DNA of 64,000 nucleotides from Erysipelotrichaceae bacterium (GTDB lineage: Bacteria; Bacillota_I; Bacilli_A; ML615J-28; CAG-313), in the NCBI GenBank assembly GCA_015059015.1, contig SVBG01000006.1:62001-126000 (forward strand), given 5' to 3'. A program made the translations under genes and the position numbers. Of this stretch, positions 34,866 to 43,525 are shown one piece after another. How positions within the stretch are numbered: the stretch's first letter is position 1; every line of letters begins with the position of its first letter. Under the pieces are notes generated by a model. It saw nothing but the letters and a program-made list of their open reading frames with translations, was not told the DNA's origin and ran no database searches.

Positions 34866-36227
34866 ATGTATAGTGAGTCAAATAAGACTGAGTTAAAAAT
34901 AGAATTAATTGATAATGTGAAAAAAGAAATAATTGCTTTTTTAAATACTGATGGTGGTGTTATTTATGTTGGTGTTGATGACGATGGAAGTGTTGTTGGT
35001 ATATCAAATAGACAAGAAAGAGATTCATTAGAACTTAAATTGTCGAATTGGATTCAAGATGCTATTTATCCTATTCCTTCTTCATTAGTAAATTATTATT
35101 TTAATAAAGATAATGTTTTTGTTATAGAAGTATCAAAAGGTGATGATAAACCTTATTATCTTAAAGAAAAAGGACCAAAACCTAGCGGCGTGTTTAAACG
35201 TGTTGGTTCTAGTGTAAGAAAAGCTAATGATAGTGAAATATTATTAATGATTATGGAATCTAAGGATTATAGATTTGAAAGTGATATATCTGAAGAGCAA
35301 GATTTGACATTTAAATATTTTATACAAATTTGTGATGAAAATGATATTCAACATGAAGAAAGAAATCTTAAATCATTAGGATTATTAAACAAAGAAAATA
35401 AATATACTAATTTAGGCTTATTATTATCTGATCAATCACCCATAATAGTTAAATTTGCAAAATATGATAAAAATTTAAACTTTTTAGTAAAAAAAGAATT
35501 TAAAGGATCATTATTAAAATGTTTGGACCTAACTTTAGAGAATGCAACAAATTATAATGATATTTCAGCTATAATAGATAACACTTCGTGGAAAAGAATA
35601 GAAACAATTTCTTATCCAGGTGCTAGTTTACGTGAAGCTATTTTAAATGCATTTGCTCATGCTAATTATTTTATAAGGTCTAATATAAAAATTGAATTTT
35701 ATGAGGATAAAGTTAAAATTACTAATCCTGGTGGTATATTTCAAGCAACACTTGAGCAAATCTTTGACGGAGTACAAACTTACAGAAATCCCGGACTTGT
35801 GAATATTTTAAGTAAATTACAATATATAGAAAATTTTGGGACAGGAATACCAAGAATTCTACATGCTTATGAAAATAGTGTGAGACAACCAGAGTTTCTT
35901 CCTAGTGAAAGTTTTTTTATCCTAAAAATGCCAAATATGAATTTTGACCCAATAAATGACCCAATAAATGACCCAATAAATGACCCAATAAATGACCCAA
36001 TAAATCTTTCTAAAAAAGTTGAGTTATCAGATTTTGATTTAAGTATAGTAAGAATAATTAATGAAAAACCTGGGTTGAATGCGAAACAAATTTTAGAAGA
36101 ATTAACTCATATATTTAATAATGTAACGATTGATATGGTAAAAAATTCATTAAAAAGAAAATTAATAGATATATGTGAGTTTAGAGGATCTAGAAGAAAT
36201 GGTGGTTATTATTTAAAAAATAAATAA
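34866..36227 (+). CDS. AlbA_2/Schlafen-type ATP-binding regulator with DPIN repeat
   Basis: The 453-residue protein belongs to the COG2865-type group. It has an N-terminal AlbA_2 DNA-binding domain (about 1-125; NKTELKIELIDNVKKEIIAFLNT, GGVIYVGVDDDGSVVGI), a middle ATPase-like domain (about 245-350; LREAILNAFAHANY, ITNPGG, YIENFGTGIPRIL), five DPIN units (361-380) and a C-terminal winged helix (about 388-453). It is probably an autoregulating transcription factor. The DPIN linker is encoded by five identical 12-bp units that contain the operator sequence. It is a single-gene unit with AAAAGGAG before the ATG; no terminator is clear. Confidence 0.85.
   Translation: MYSESNKTELKIELIDNVKKEIIAFLNTDGGVIYVGVDDDGSVVGISNRQERDSLELKLSNWIQDAIYPIPSSLVNYYFNKDNVFVIEVSKGDDKPYYLKEKGPKPSGVFKRVGSSVRKANDSEILLMIMESKDYRFESDISEEQDLTFKYFIQICDENDIQHEERNLKSLGLLNKENKYTNLGLLLSDQSPIIVKFAKYDKNLNFLVKKEFKGSLLKCLDLTLENATNYNDISAIIDNTSWKRIETISYPGASLREAILNAFAHANYFIRSNIKIEFYEDKVKITNPGGIFQATLEQIFDGVQTYRNPGLVNILSKLQYIENFGTGIPRILHAYENSVRQPEFLPSESFFILKMPNMNFDPINDPINDPINDPINDPINLSKKVELSDFDLSIVRIINEKPGLNAKQILEELTHIFNNVTIDMVKNSLKRKLIDICEFRGSRRNGGYYLKNK
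35946..36005 (+). repeat. Five perfect 12-bp coding repeats identical to the operator half-site
   Basis: GACCCAATAAAT occurs five times head to tail. The junctions recreate AAATGACCCAAT, the exact 12-mer of the promoter inverted repeat, at least four times. All copies use the same codons for Asp-Pro-Ile-Asn. Confidence 0.9.
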
Positions 36228-36407
36228 ACCTCAAAACGTTATGTTAAATCTTGCTTTAACTCAAAGTAAAGAATTTATATCTGAGGTTATAACTTTTGAT
36301 AAATTTAATTTTTATAAGTAGAGACTTTTCATCAGTCTCACACCAGCATAGCAGAATTTATAAGAAATAATCTTCAATTTAATTAAACATTAAATTTATT
36401 TGTCGTA

Positions 36408-36440
36408 ATAACTGTCATAATAAACTAAAGTGACGGTTAT
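36408..36440. promoter_or_regulatory. Imperfect inverted repeat before the phosphorylase operon
   Basis: ATAACTGTCA (36408-36417) and TGACGGTTAT (36431-36440) pair with one G-U. It lies 40 bp before the start of the gene at 36480 and could be an operator or RNA hairpin. The remaining bases from 36228 to 36407 show nothing clear. Confidence 0.35.
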
Positions 36441-36479
36441 AAGTATGAATTAGAAAATTATTTAAGGAGGAAGATTACA

Positions 36480-37265
36480 ATGATTACAAAAGAACAATTA
36501 AAAGAGTTTATTGATGAATACGGAGATAGTTCTAAATTGGTTAAAAGACTTGGTATAACTGAAGAAGATGTAACTGAAGTAGTTGTCCTTGCTCCTTGGT
36601 GGCATCCTAATAAACTATATAATAATTATGATTGTAAGATAGAATTATTAAGTGACGAATTTCCAGATGTACATAGGATAACTTATAATAATAAGTCATT
36701 TCTTCATATAAGAAGTTATGTTGGAGCAACCAACGTAGGTGAAACTGTATTGCTTTTATCATTTACTAAATGTAAAAGAATAATATTTGTAGGTTCAGTC
36801 GGATCAATATCAAATGATGTTAATATTGGTGAGTTAGTTATACCATCAATAAGTGTTTCTGGAGAAGCATTTTCCAGTTATATGTATGAAACAATTAACA
36901 AGAAATCATTACATAAAGAATATTATCCAACAAAAGAATTATATGATGCTACAACAAATTATTTAAAAAATGAAAATATAAATTATAAAGATATTAAAGT
37001 TTATAGTGTAGATACAATTGTTGGGCAATTTGCTCATATTGATGAAATATTAGATTTAGGTTGTAAGGCAATTGAAATGGAAACATCAGCTTTATTTAGT
37101 TCATGTCAAGTTGCAGAAATAGAATGTGTTGCATTACTTGCTGTATCAGATAATACAATATTAAATAAATCATTAATTTCAGGTAGAACTGATGATGATA
37201 TGAAATTATATCATAGGACAAGATATGAAATAATACCTGAAATTATATTGGATTTATTATCTTAA
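36480..37265 (+). CDS. Nucleoside phosphorylase (PNP/UDP family)
   Basis: The 261-residue protein carries the family-1 nucleoside phosphorylase pattern: an SVGSIS phosphate-binding segment (FVGSVGSISNDVNIGELVI), AIEMETSALF at the ribose site and SDNTI near the base. It would split a purine nucleoside or uridine with phosphate in the cytosol. The N-terminal about 50 residues differ from the well-known enzymes, so the substrate is not assigned. AAGGAGG precedes the ATG. It heads a tightly packed five-gene run ending at the terminator at 42575, with 14 bp to the next gene. Confidence 0.8.
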   Translation: MITKEQLKEFIDEYGDSSKLVKRLGITEEDVTEVVVLAPWWHPNKLYNNYDCKIELLSDEFPDVHRITYNNKSFLHIRSYVGATNVGETVLLLSFTKCKRIIFVGSVGSISNDVNIGELVIPSISVSGEAFSSYMYETINKKSLHKEYYPTKELYDATTNYLKNENINYKDIKVYSVDTIVGQFAHIDEILDLGCKAIEMETSALFSSCQVAEIECVALLAVSDNTILNKSLISGRTDDDMKLYHRTRYEIIPEIILDLLS

Positions 37266-37279
37266 TCGGAGGTTGAAGT

Positions 37280-39007
37280 ATGAGAAAATTATTTAAGTAC
37301 TTTAAATCATATATTAAAGAAACAATTTTTGCTCCGTTATTTAAATTATTAGAAGCACTACTTGAATTATTTATTCCTTTAGTGGTTGCATCAATTATTG
37401 ATAATGGGATAGGGTTATCTGATAAGTCTTATGTTATTAAGATGATTATCGTTATGATATCTTGTGGAGTTGTTGGACTTATTTTATCTGTACTAGGACA
37501 ATATTTTGCTGCAAAGACTGCTGTTGGTTTTAGTACAAAATTGAAACTTGATTTATTTAAAAAGATTCAAGAGTTATCTTTTAGTGATATTGATAATTTA
37601 GGAACTTCAAGTATTATTACTAGAATGACATCAGATGTAAATCAAGTTCAAACTGGGATTAATCTTACTTTAAGATTATTTTTAAGATCACCCTTTGTTG
37701 TATTTGGTGCAGCAATTATGGCTTATTTTATTGATCCTAGTATATCAGGTATTTTCTTTATTAGCATTGCTGTTTTATCAGTTGTAGTATTTGGTATAAT
37801 GCTTCTTACAATGCCACTACATAGACGTGTTCAAGAAAACTTAGATAATGTTCTTTCACAAACTAAAGAAAATTTAAGTGGTGTTCGTGTGATTAGAGCA
37901 TTTACTTCAGAAAAAGAAGAAATTGAAAAGTACTCAGGTTCTATTAAAAAGTTGGAACGTTCACAAAATAGAGTAGGTAATATTTCTAATTTACTTAATC
38001 CACTTACTTTTATTATAGTTAATACTGCAATCATTGTTCTTATTTATACTGGTGCGTTAAAAGTAGATAGTGGAATACTTACTCAAGGTGAAGTTATTGC
38101 GTTATACAATTATATGTCACAAATCTTAGTTGAGCTAATTAAACTTGCTAGTTTAATTATTACAATGACTAAGTCAGTTTCATGTGGGAAACGAATTTCT
38201 AAGATTATTGAAATGGATACAAGTATCTATGTAGATAAAAATAATGACATGGTTAGTGATAAGTATATTAGTTATAAATCAGTATCAATGAAATATCGTG
38301 GTGCAAAAGAAGAATCGCTTGAAAATATTTCATTTGATGTGAATAAGGGCGAAACAATAGGTATTATTGGTGGTACAGGTAGTGGTAAGAGTAGTTTAAT
38401 AAATTTATTACTTAGATTTTATGATGTATCTAGTGGAAATATTTATTTTGATCATTTACCGATTGAATCATATCATCCAAAAGAATTAAGAGAAAGAATT
38501 AGTATTGTAATGCAGAAGTCTGTTTTATTTAAAGGTACAATTCGTGATAATATTAAATGGGGGAATAATGATGCTACTGATGAAGAAATTATAAAAGCAT
38601 TAGAAATTGCTCAAGGATTAGATATATTATCCAAAAAAGAAGAAGGGTTAGATTCTATAGTATCACAAGGTGGTAAGAATTTTTCAGGTGGGCAACGTCA
38701 ACGTCTTGCACTTGCTCGTGCTATTGTAAAGCGCCCTGAGGTATTAATATTAGATGATTCTGCATCAGCACTTGATTTTGCAACTGATGCGGCTTTAAGA
38801 AAAGCAATTAAAAAACTTGATTATAATCCAACGGTGTTTATTGTATCTCAGCGTACTGCTTCTATTCAAAATGCGGATAAGATATTAGTGTTAGATGATG
38901 GTAAATTAGTTGGTATAGGTAGTCATGATGAGTTATTAAATAATAATTCTATATATCAAGAAATTTATTATTCTCAATTTAAGAAGGAGGATAATAAAGA
39001 TGAATAA
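37280..39007 (+). CDS. Second heterodimeric ABC exporter, degenerate-site subunit
   Basis: This 575-residue half-transporter has six membrane helices (to about 300) and an ATPase domain with Walker A GGTGSGKS (364-371), canonical signature FSGGQ (468-472), and Walker B ending LDD with Asp493 replacing Glu. Gln524 replaces the H-loop His. The substitutions match those of the exporter subunit at 746. It overlaps the partner gene by 8 bp. There is no MarR gene nearby; the operon begins with a nucleoside phosphorylase. Substrate unknown. Confidence 0.9.
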   Translation: MRKLFKYFKSYIKETIFAPLFKLLEALLELFIPLVVASIIDNGIGLSDKSYVIKMIIVMISCGVVGLILSVLGQYFAAKTAVGFSTKLKLDLFKKIQELSFSDIDNLGTSSIITRMTSDVNQVQTGINLTLRLFLRSPFVVFGAAIMAYFIDPSISGIFFISIAVLSVVVFGIMLLTMPLHRRVQENLDNVLSQTKENLSGVRVIRAFTSEKEEIEKYSGSIKKLERSQNRVGNISNLLNPLTFIIVNTAIIVLIYTGALKVDSGILTQGEVIALYNYMSQILVELIKLASLIITMTKSVSCGKRISKIIEMDTSIYVDKNNDMVSDKYISYKSVSMKYRGAKEESLENISFDVNKGETIGIIGGTGSGKSSLINLLLRFYDVSSGNIYFDHLPIESYHPKELRERISIVMQKSVLFKGTIRDNIKWGNNDATDEEIIKALEIAQGLDILSKKEEGLDSIVSQGGKNFSGGQRQRLALARAIVKRPEVLILDDSASALDFATDAALRKAIKKLDYNPTVFIVSQRTASIQNADKILVLDDGKLVGIGSHDELLNNNSIYQEIYYSQFKKEDNKDE

Positions 39008-40745
39008 AAATGTTATTAAAAGATTATTAAAATATTTAAACAAGAACATTGTAAGTTTAAGCATAACTTTAATACTTGCTGTTTTATCAGTTGTGCTTAC
39101 TATTTATGTTCCAATCTTATTTGGTAATGCGATAGATTTAATTATTGATAAAGGTAATGTAGATTTTAATGGATTGAAAGATATTTTGTTTAAAATCTTT
39201 ATTATTATATTAGTTATTGGCATTTTACAGTGGTTAATGATGACAATTAATAATTATGTAGCTTATCGTATTAATAAAAGAATTAGATTTGAAAGTTTTG
39301 TTAAAATTCAAAAATTACCACTTAAATATTTAGATGCTCATTCACATGGTGAATTAGTAAGTATAATAATTAATGATACTGATCAATTTACAGAAGGATT
39401 GTTACTTGGTCTTACACAAGCATTTTCTAGTATTGTAACAATTATTGGAACAATTTGTTTTATGATGTATATTAACTGGATTATTGCACTTGTTGTTGTA
39501 GTTGTTACTCCGCTATCTTTATTTGTAGCCAAGTTCATTGCAACTAAAACTTATACGATGTTTAAAGCTCAATCTGAAATAAGAGCAGTTCAAACTGGTT
39601 TTATTGATGAAATGATTAGTAATTTAAAGGTTGTTAAAGCATATAATCATGAAGATGAAAATGTTGAAAAATTTGAAAAGATTAATAATGAATTAGAAAA
39701 ATGTTCATTAAAAGCTACATTCTTTTCATCACTTACTAATCCATGTACAAGATTTGTAAATTCTGTTGTTTATGCACTTGTTGCGTTATTTGGTGCATTA
39801 TTTGTTATTAGTCCAGTTAATGCTGCTCTTGCACTAACAGTAGGAAGTCTATCAAGTTTTTTAAGTTATGCAAATCAATATACTAAGCCATTTAATGAAA
39901 TCTCTAGTGTTATAACTGAACTTCAAAATGCGTTTGCTTGTGCTGCAAGAGTGTTTAATTTATTAGATGAAACTGAAGAAGTTAGTGATAAAAACAATGT
40001 AGTGTTAACTAATGTAGTTGGTAATGTTACACTTAACCACGTTTATTTTTCATATCGTGAAGATCAAAAATTAATCGAAGATTTTAATCTAGTTGTAAAA
40101 CCTGGTATGAAAGTTGCGATAGTTGGACCTACTGGTTGTGGTAAGACTACTTTGATTAACTTATTAATGAGATTTTATGACGTATCTAGTGGAGAAATAA
40201 AATTAGAAGATAAAGAAATTAAAGAGATTACTAGAATGAGTCTTAGAGATTCTTATGGTATGGTCCTACAAGATACATGGGTTAAACGTGCCAGTGTAAG
40301 AGAAAATATATCACTTGGTAAACCTGATGCAAGTTTAGATGAAATTATTGATGCTTGTCAGAAAGCTCATTGTCATAGTTTTATTAAAAGACTTCCAAAT
40401 GGATATGATACAATTCTTTCTGATGATGGTAGTTTATCTGTAGGACAAAAACAATTACTATGTATTGCAAGAATAATGCTTTGTCTTCCACCAATGTTAA
40501 TTCTTGATGAAGCAACATCATCTATTGATACAAGAACGGAAATCAAGATTCAAGAAGCATTTAATACGCTTATGAAGGGAAAAACAACATTTATTGTTGC
40601 ACATAGGCTTTCTACAATTAAAGAAGCTGATATAATATTAGTAATGAATAATGGTAATGTTATAGAAACAGGAACTCATGAAGAGTTATTAAAACAGCAA
40701 GGTTTCTATGCAAACCTATATAATTCACAATTTGTTAAATATTAG
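39000..40745 (+). CDS. Second heterodimeric ABC exporter, catalytic subunit
   Basis: This 581-residue half-transporter has Walker A GPTGCGKT (376-383), Walker B ending LDE with catalytic Glu504, H-loop His535 and a degenerate signature LSVGQ (479-483). It complements the preceding subunit to give one active and one degenerate ATP site. The ATG lies inside the preceding gene, just after AAGGAGG, so the two are co-translated. It lacks the basic N-terminal extension of the paralogue at 2494. The DUF362 gene follows after 7 bp. Confidence 0.9.
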   Translation: MNKNVIKRLLKYLNKNIVSLSITLILAVLSVVLTIYVPILFGNAIDLIIDKGNVDFNGLKDILFKIFIIILVIGILQWLMMTINNYVAYRINKRIRFESFVKIQKLPLKYLDAHSHGELVSIIINDTDQFTEGLLLGLTQAFSSIVTIIGTICFMMYINWIIALVVVVVTPLSLFVAKFIATKTYTMFKAQSEIRAVQTGFIDEMISNLKVVKAYNHEDENVEKFEKINNELEKCSLKATFFSSLTNPCTRFVNSVVYALVALFGALFVISPVNAALALTVGSLSSFLSYANQYTKPFNEISSVITELQNAFACAARVFNLLDETEEVSDKNNVVLTNVVGNVTLNHVYFSYREDQKLIEDFNLVVKPGMKVAIVGPTGCGKTTLINLLMRFYDVSSGEIKLEDKEIKEITRMSLRDSYGMVLQDTWVKRASVRENISLGKPDASLDEIIDACQKAHCHSFIKRLPNGYDTILSDDGSLSVGQKQLLCIARIMLCLPPMLILDEATSSIDTRTEIKIQEAFNTLMKGKTTFIVAHRLSTIKEADIILVMNNGNVIETGTHEELLKQQGFYANLYNSQFVKY

Positions 40746-40752
40746 GTGATTT

Positions 40753-41904
40753 ATGAATAATAATGTATATGTTTATAAATGTAATAAGTATGATGAAACA
40801 CTAATTGATCAAGCGTATGATGAAATACTTGTAAAAAATGGGTTATTAGATTTTGTAAAAGAAGGTATGAAAATAGGGATTAAAGTAAATTTAGTTGGAA
40901 ATTTTCATACTGATAAAGCAGCTACTACTCATCCATTACTTGTTGCACGTCTTTGCAAACTATTAATTGATCGTGGTGCTATTGTTACAATAGGAGATAG
41001 TCCAGGAGGACTTTTCACTGAAGGTGTATTAAAAAGTGTTTATAAAGGAACAGGAATGCATCTTTGTGAAGAAGTAGGAGCAAAACTTAATTATGATGTT
41101 TCTACATCAAAAATAAAAGTAGATAAACAAGTAGTTAAAACACTAGATGTGTCTAATTGGTTACTAGATCAAGATGTTTTAATAAATTTTTCAAAACTAA
41201 AATCACATGGGATGATGGCTCTTTCTGCAAGTGTTAAAAATATGTTTGGTGTTGTACCAGGTGTTTTAAAACCAGAATATCATTATCGATACCCAAGCCA
41301 TATAGACTTTGCGAATATGTTAATTGATTTAAATGAAGTATTTGAATGTAAGTTAAATCTTGTAGATGGTATTATCGGAATGGAAGGAAATGGTCCTACT
41401 CAAGGTGATCCAAGGCTAGTTGGAGTAATCCTTGCAGCTAAGACTCCATATCCTTTGGATGTAGTTTGTGCTAAAATAATAGCTTTAGATATTGATAATG
41501 TGTATACAATTACCGAGTCAATTAAAAGAGGTAAAACTACTAAGTTTGATGATATTAATTTAAATGAAACAATTGATGATATAATTGTAAATGACTTTAA
41601 AAATATTTTACCAGGTAAAAGTATGGAATTTTCAGAAAAATTTAAAGGTCCTATTGGGAAAATTATTAATCCTATTATTGCAAAAGTTTTAACTGTTAAA
41701 CCTAAGGTTAAAAAGAAAGAATGTATTGGTTGTAAAAAATGTGCAAACATTTGTCCTGTTAAAGCAATAGTTATGAAAAATAAAAAACCAATTATTGATA
41801 GATCTAAATGTATCAGATGTTTTTGTTGTCAGGAATTTTGTCCTGTTGGAGCTATGAAAGCTCATAAAAATTTAATAGTGAAAGTACTTTCAAAAAGTAA
41901 ATAG
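40753..41904 (+). CDS. DUF362 protein with two 4Fe-4S ferredoxin motifs
   Basis: The 383-residue protein is a DUF362 domain (about 1-290; IGIKVNLVG, THPLLVARL, IGDSPGG, FSKLKSHGMMALSASVKN) followed by a bacterial ferredoxin domain. That domain has two cysteine clusters (CIGCKKCANICP at about 323 and CIRCFCCQEFCP at about 353), each able to hold a 4Fe-4S cluster. DUF362-ferredoxin proteins are frequent in anaerobes and presumed to act in electron transfer; the reaction is unknown. It lies 7 bp after the exporter genes and 7 bp before a lipoprotein gene. Confidence 0.85.
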   Translation: MNNNVYVYKCNKYDETLIDQAYDEILVKNGLLDFVKEGMKIGIKVNLVGNFHTDKAATTHPLLVARLCKLLIDRGAIVTIGDSPGGLFTEGVLKSVYKGTGMHLCEEVGAKLNYDVSTSKIKVDKQVVKTLDVSNWLLDQDVLINFSKLKSHGMMALSASVKNMFGVVPGVLKPEYHYRYPSHIDFANMLIDLNEVFECKLNLVDGIIGMEGNGPTQGDPRLVGVILAAKTPYPLDVVCAKIIALDIDNVYTITESIKRGKTTKFDDINLNETIDDIIVNDFKNILPGKSMEFSEKFKGPIGKIINPIIAKVLTVKPKVKKKECIGCKKCANICPVKAIVMKNKKPIIDRSKCIRCFCCQEFCPVGAMKAHKNLIVKVLSKSK

Positions 41905-41911
41905 GTGATTT

Positions 41912-42565
41912 ATGAAAAAAATAGTTTTAATAATATTCATGTTAGTCTTTTCGTTATGTATTTGTTCATGTGATAATTCAACAAATAACAATGATGATGA
42001 TAAAAAACAAGATAGTTCATTAGATGGAATTGATTTATCTTTATATGAAATGCCACAAACAGAGTTTCTACAAGATGGTCATACGCTTACTCGTCTTGAA
42101 GAAGTGATGAAATTTGTTATCTTTGAAGGTACTTTTATTTATGAAAAACACCTAAATTCTATTGGATATAGATATATTTTAGAAGAAACAGAAGATTCAA
42201 TGTTATATGCGTATTATTGGATTGATGAATTAAGATTAGTTCATTTAACAATGGTAGAGAAAGTTGCACATATGTCATATATAAAGATAACTGAAACTAG
42301 TGATACTTTAAACGCATGTTATAAAATTCAATATTATTCTGGAAAACGTCCAGATTTCTATGCAATAATGAAATGCGAAAGAGCATTATTTAATATAGGT
42401 TATGTAGGTGAATATGAATTATATCGTGGATATAATACTCAAACTACTGAAAAAATAACTACAAAAGTTGTTAGTCAAAATTATAATTTATTACAAAAAT
42501 TTAATGATGTTATAACTGAAAAGATTAATATTAGTTTAACTGAATTTGGTTATAATTGTGAGTAA
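41912..42565 (+). CDS. Lipoprotein of unknown function
   Basis: The 217-residue protein has a lipobox (CICSC) and an Asn/Asp-rich stalk, then a domain with strands such as YRYILEETEDSMLYAYYW and YIKITETSDTLNACYKIQYY that I do not recognise. It is the last gene of the run starting at 36480, ending at the strong terminator at 42575. It may be the surface component of whatever the ABC exporter serves; that rests on position only. Confidence 0.7.
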   Translation: MKKIVLIIFMLVFSLCICSCDNSTNNNDDDKKQDSSLDGIDLSLYEMPQTEFLQDGHTLTRLEEVMKFVIFEGTFIYEKHLNSIGYRYILEETEDSMLYAYYWIDELRLVHLTMVEKVAHMSYIKITETSDTLNACYKIQYYSGKRPDFYAIMKCERALFNIGYVGEYELYRGYNTQTTEKITTKVVSQNYNLLQKFNDVITEKINISLTEFGYNCE

Positions 42566-42574
42566 ATTAAATTT

Positions 42575-42615
42575 AAATCTCTATATTTTTAATAAATATG
42601 GAGATTTCTTTTTTT
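42575..42615 (+). terminator. Intrinsic terminator of the phosphorylase-ABC operon
   Basis: A 14-bp stem (42575-42588 with 42594-42607; AAATCTC / GAGATTT core, one T-G pair) is followed by a T-run. An ATG at 42598 inside it is not a gene start. Confidence 0.9.
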
Positions 42616-42648
42616 ACTAAAAAAATAACTTTAATTAAAAAAATAGTG

Positions 42649-42654
42649 TATAAT
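42649..42654 (+). promoter_or_regulatory. -10 box directly upstream of an ATG (leaderless candidate)
   Basis: TATAAT at 42649-42654 is followed by six bases and then ATG at 42661, so the expected +1 is the start codon. There is no ribosome binding site between them. Confidence 0.5.
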
Positions 42655-42660
42655 AAATAT

Positions 42661-42975
42661 ATGAAAAAAGAAGTATTTATAAGATTATTTAAAATAGAAG
42701 AAAGTATTGTAAAAAGTATTAATAAAATTGATAATGATTTAATTATTAAAACTATATCTAGTGTAAATAGTTTTGCTATGGGTAATAATATTCGTGAAAA
42801 TGAATTTATAGATGTTGAAAATGTCTATACTTTTAAAAGTATTACAGAGTTAAGTTGTGATTGTATATATAAGATAAGGAACATTTATAATACAACTTAT
42901 GTCAATAATTTAATTTGTTTAGATACAAATGAAGGATTAATATATTTTAATTGCAATGAAATTTTAATTAAGTGA
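42661..42975 (+). CDS. Small protein of unknown function, probably leaderless
   Basis: The 104-residue protein begins MKKEVFIRLFKIEESIVKSI and has no signal peptide or membrane segment. It is a mix of helices and strands with two Cys (SCDC) near the middle and no family I recognise. The ATG at 42661 lies at the expected transcription start. The frame extends upstream to 42598, but that is inside the terminator. It stops with TGA. The DUF5662 gene starts 7 bp later, so it leads a five-gene run to 45979. Confidence 0.6.
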   Translation: MKKEVFIRLFKIEESIVKSINKIDNDLIIKTISSVNSFAMGNNIRENEFIDVENVYTFKSITELSCDCIYKIRNIYNTTYVNNLICLDTNEGLIYFNCNEILIK

Positions 42976-42982
42976 GGATGTT

Positions 42983-43516
42983 ATGAAGTTTATTAATTTT
43001 TTTAGACATTTGCATACAGTGAATAAACATCGTTTTAAAGTTTTTATTCACGCAATAAAAGCAGGAATATTTTTTCAAGGACTTGTTCATGATTTATCAA
43101 AATACCATCCAACAGAGTTTTTTATTGGAGTAAAATATTATCAAGGAACACGTAGTCCTAATGATGCAGAGCGTGAAGAGAAAGGAATGTCAACAGCTTG
43201 GATACATCATAAAGGAAGAAATAAACATCATTTTGAATATTGGAATGATTTAGATATGAAAGATCATGTATATAAATCTGTTAAAATGCCAATTAAATAT
43301 GTTAAGGAAATGTTTTGTGATCGTGTTGCAGCAAGTAAGATATATTTAGGAAAGAAATATACTGATTCTGCAGCACTTGATTATTTTACAGTTAAACGAG
43401 CAAAAGATTTAATGCATCCCGAAACTGCTGAACTTCTTAGAACTTGGCTTGAATATTTAAAAGATCATGGAGAAAAAGAAACATTTAAAATGATAAGAAA
43501 ACAAAAAAATTACTAG
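42983..43516 (+). CDS. DUF5662 family protein
   Basis: The 177-residue protein matches the DUF5662 pattern seen in Firmicutes: LVHDLSKYHPTEFF, then STAWIHHKGRNKHHFEYW, and FCDRVAASKIYLGKKYTD. The His and Asp residues in those blocks (HDLSK, HHKGRNKHH) suggest an HD-like metal-binding helical fold, by my reading. Relatives are sometimes misnamed catalase; nothing here supports that. The function is unknown. It lies between the leaderless gene and the membrane module. Confidence 0.75.
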   Translation: MKFINFFRHLHTVNKHRFKVFIHAIKAGIFFQGLVHDLSKYHPTEFFIGVKYYQGTRSPNDAEREEKGMSTAWIHHKGRNKHHFEYWNDLDMKDHVYKSVKMPIKYVKEMFCDRVAASKIYLGKKYTDSAALDYFTVKRAKDLMHPETAELLRTWLEYLKDHGEKETFKMIRKQKNY

Positions 43517-43525
43517 GAGGAGAAC

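Noticed and set aside
36241-36321. 26-codon frame in the gap after the AlbA_2 gene
   Set aside because: No ribosome binding site and no recognisable sequence.
42598-42660. Upstream extension of the small gene from ATG 42598
   Set aside because: It begins in the 3' arm of a 14-bp terminator and runs through the promoter of the gene.
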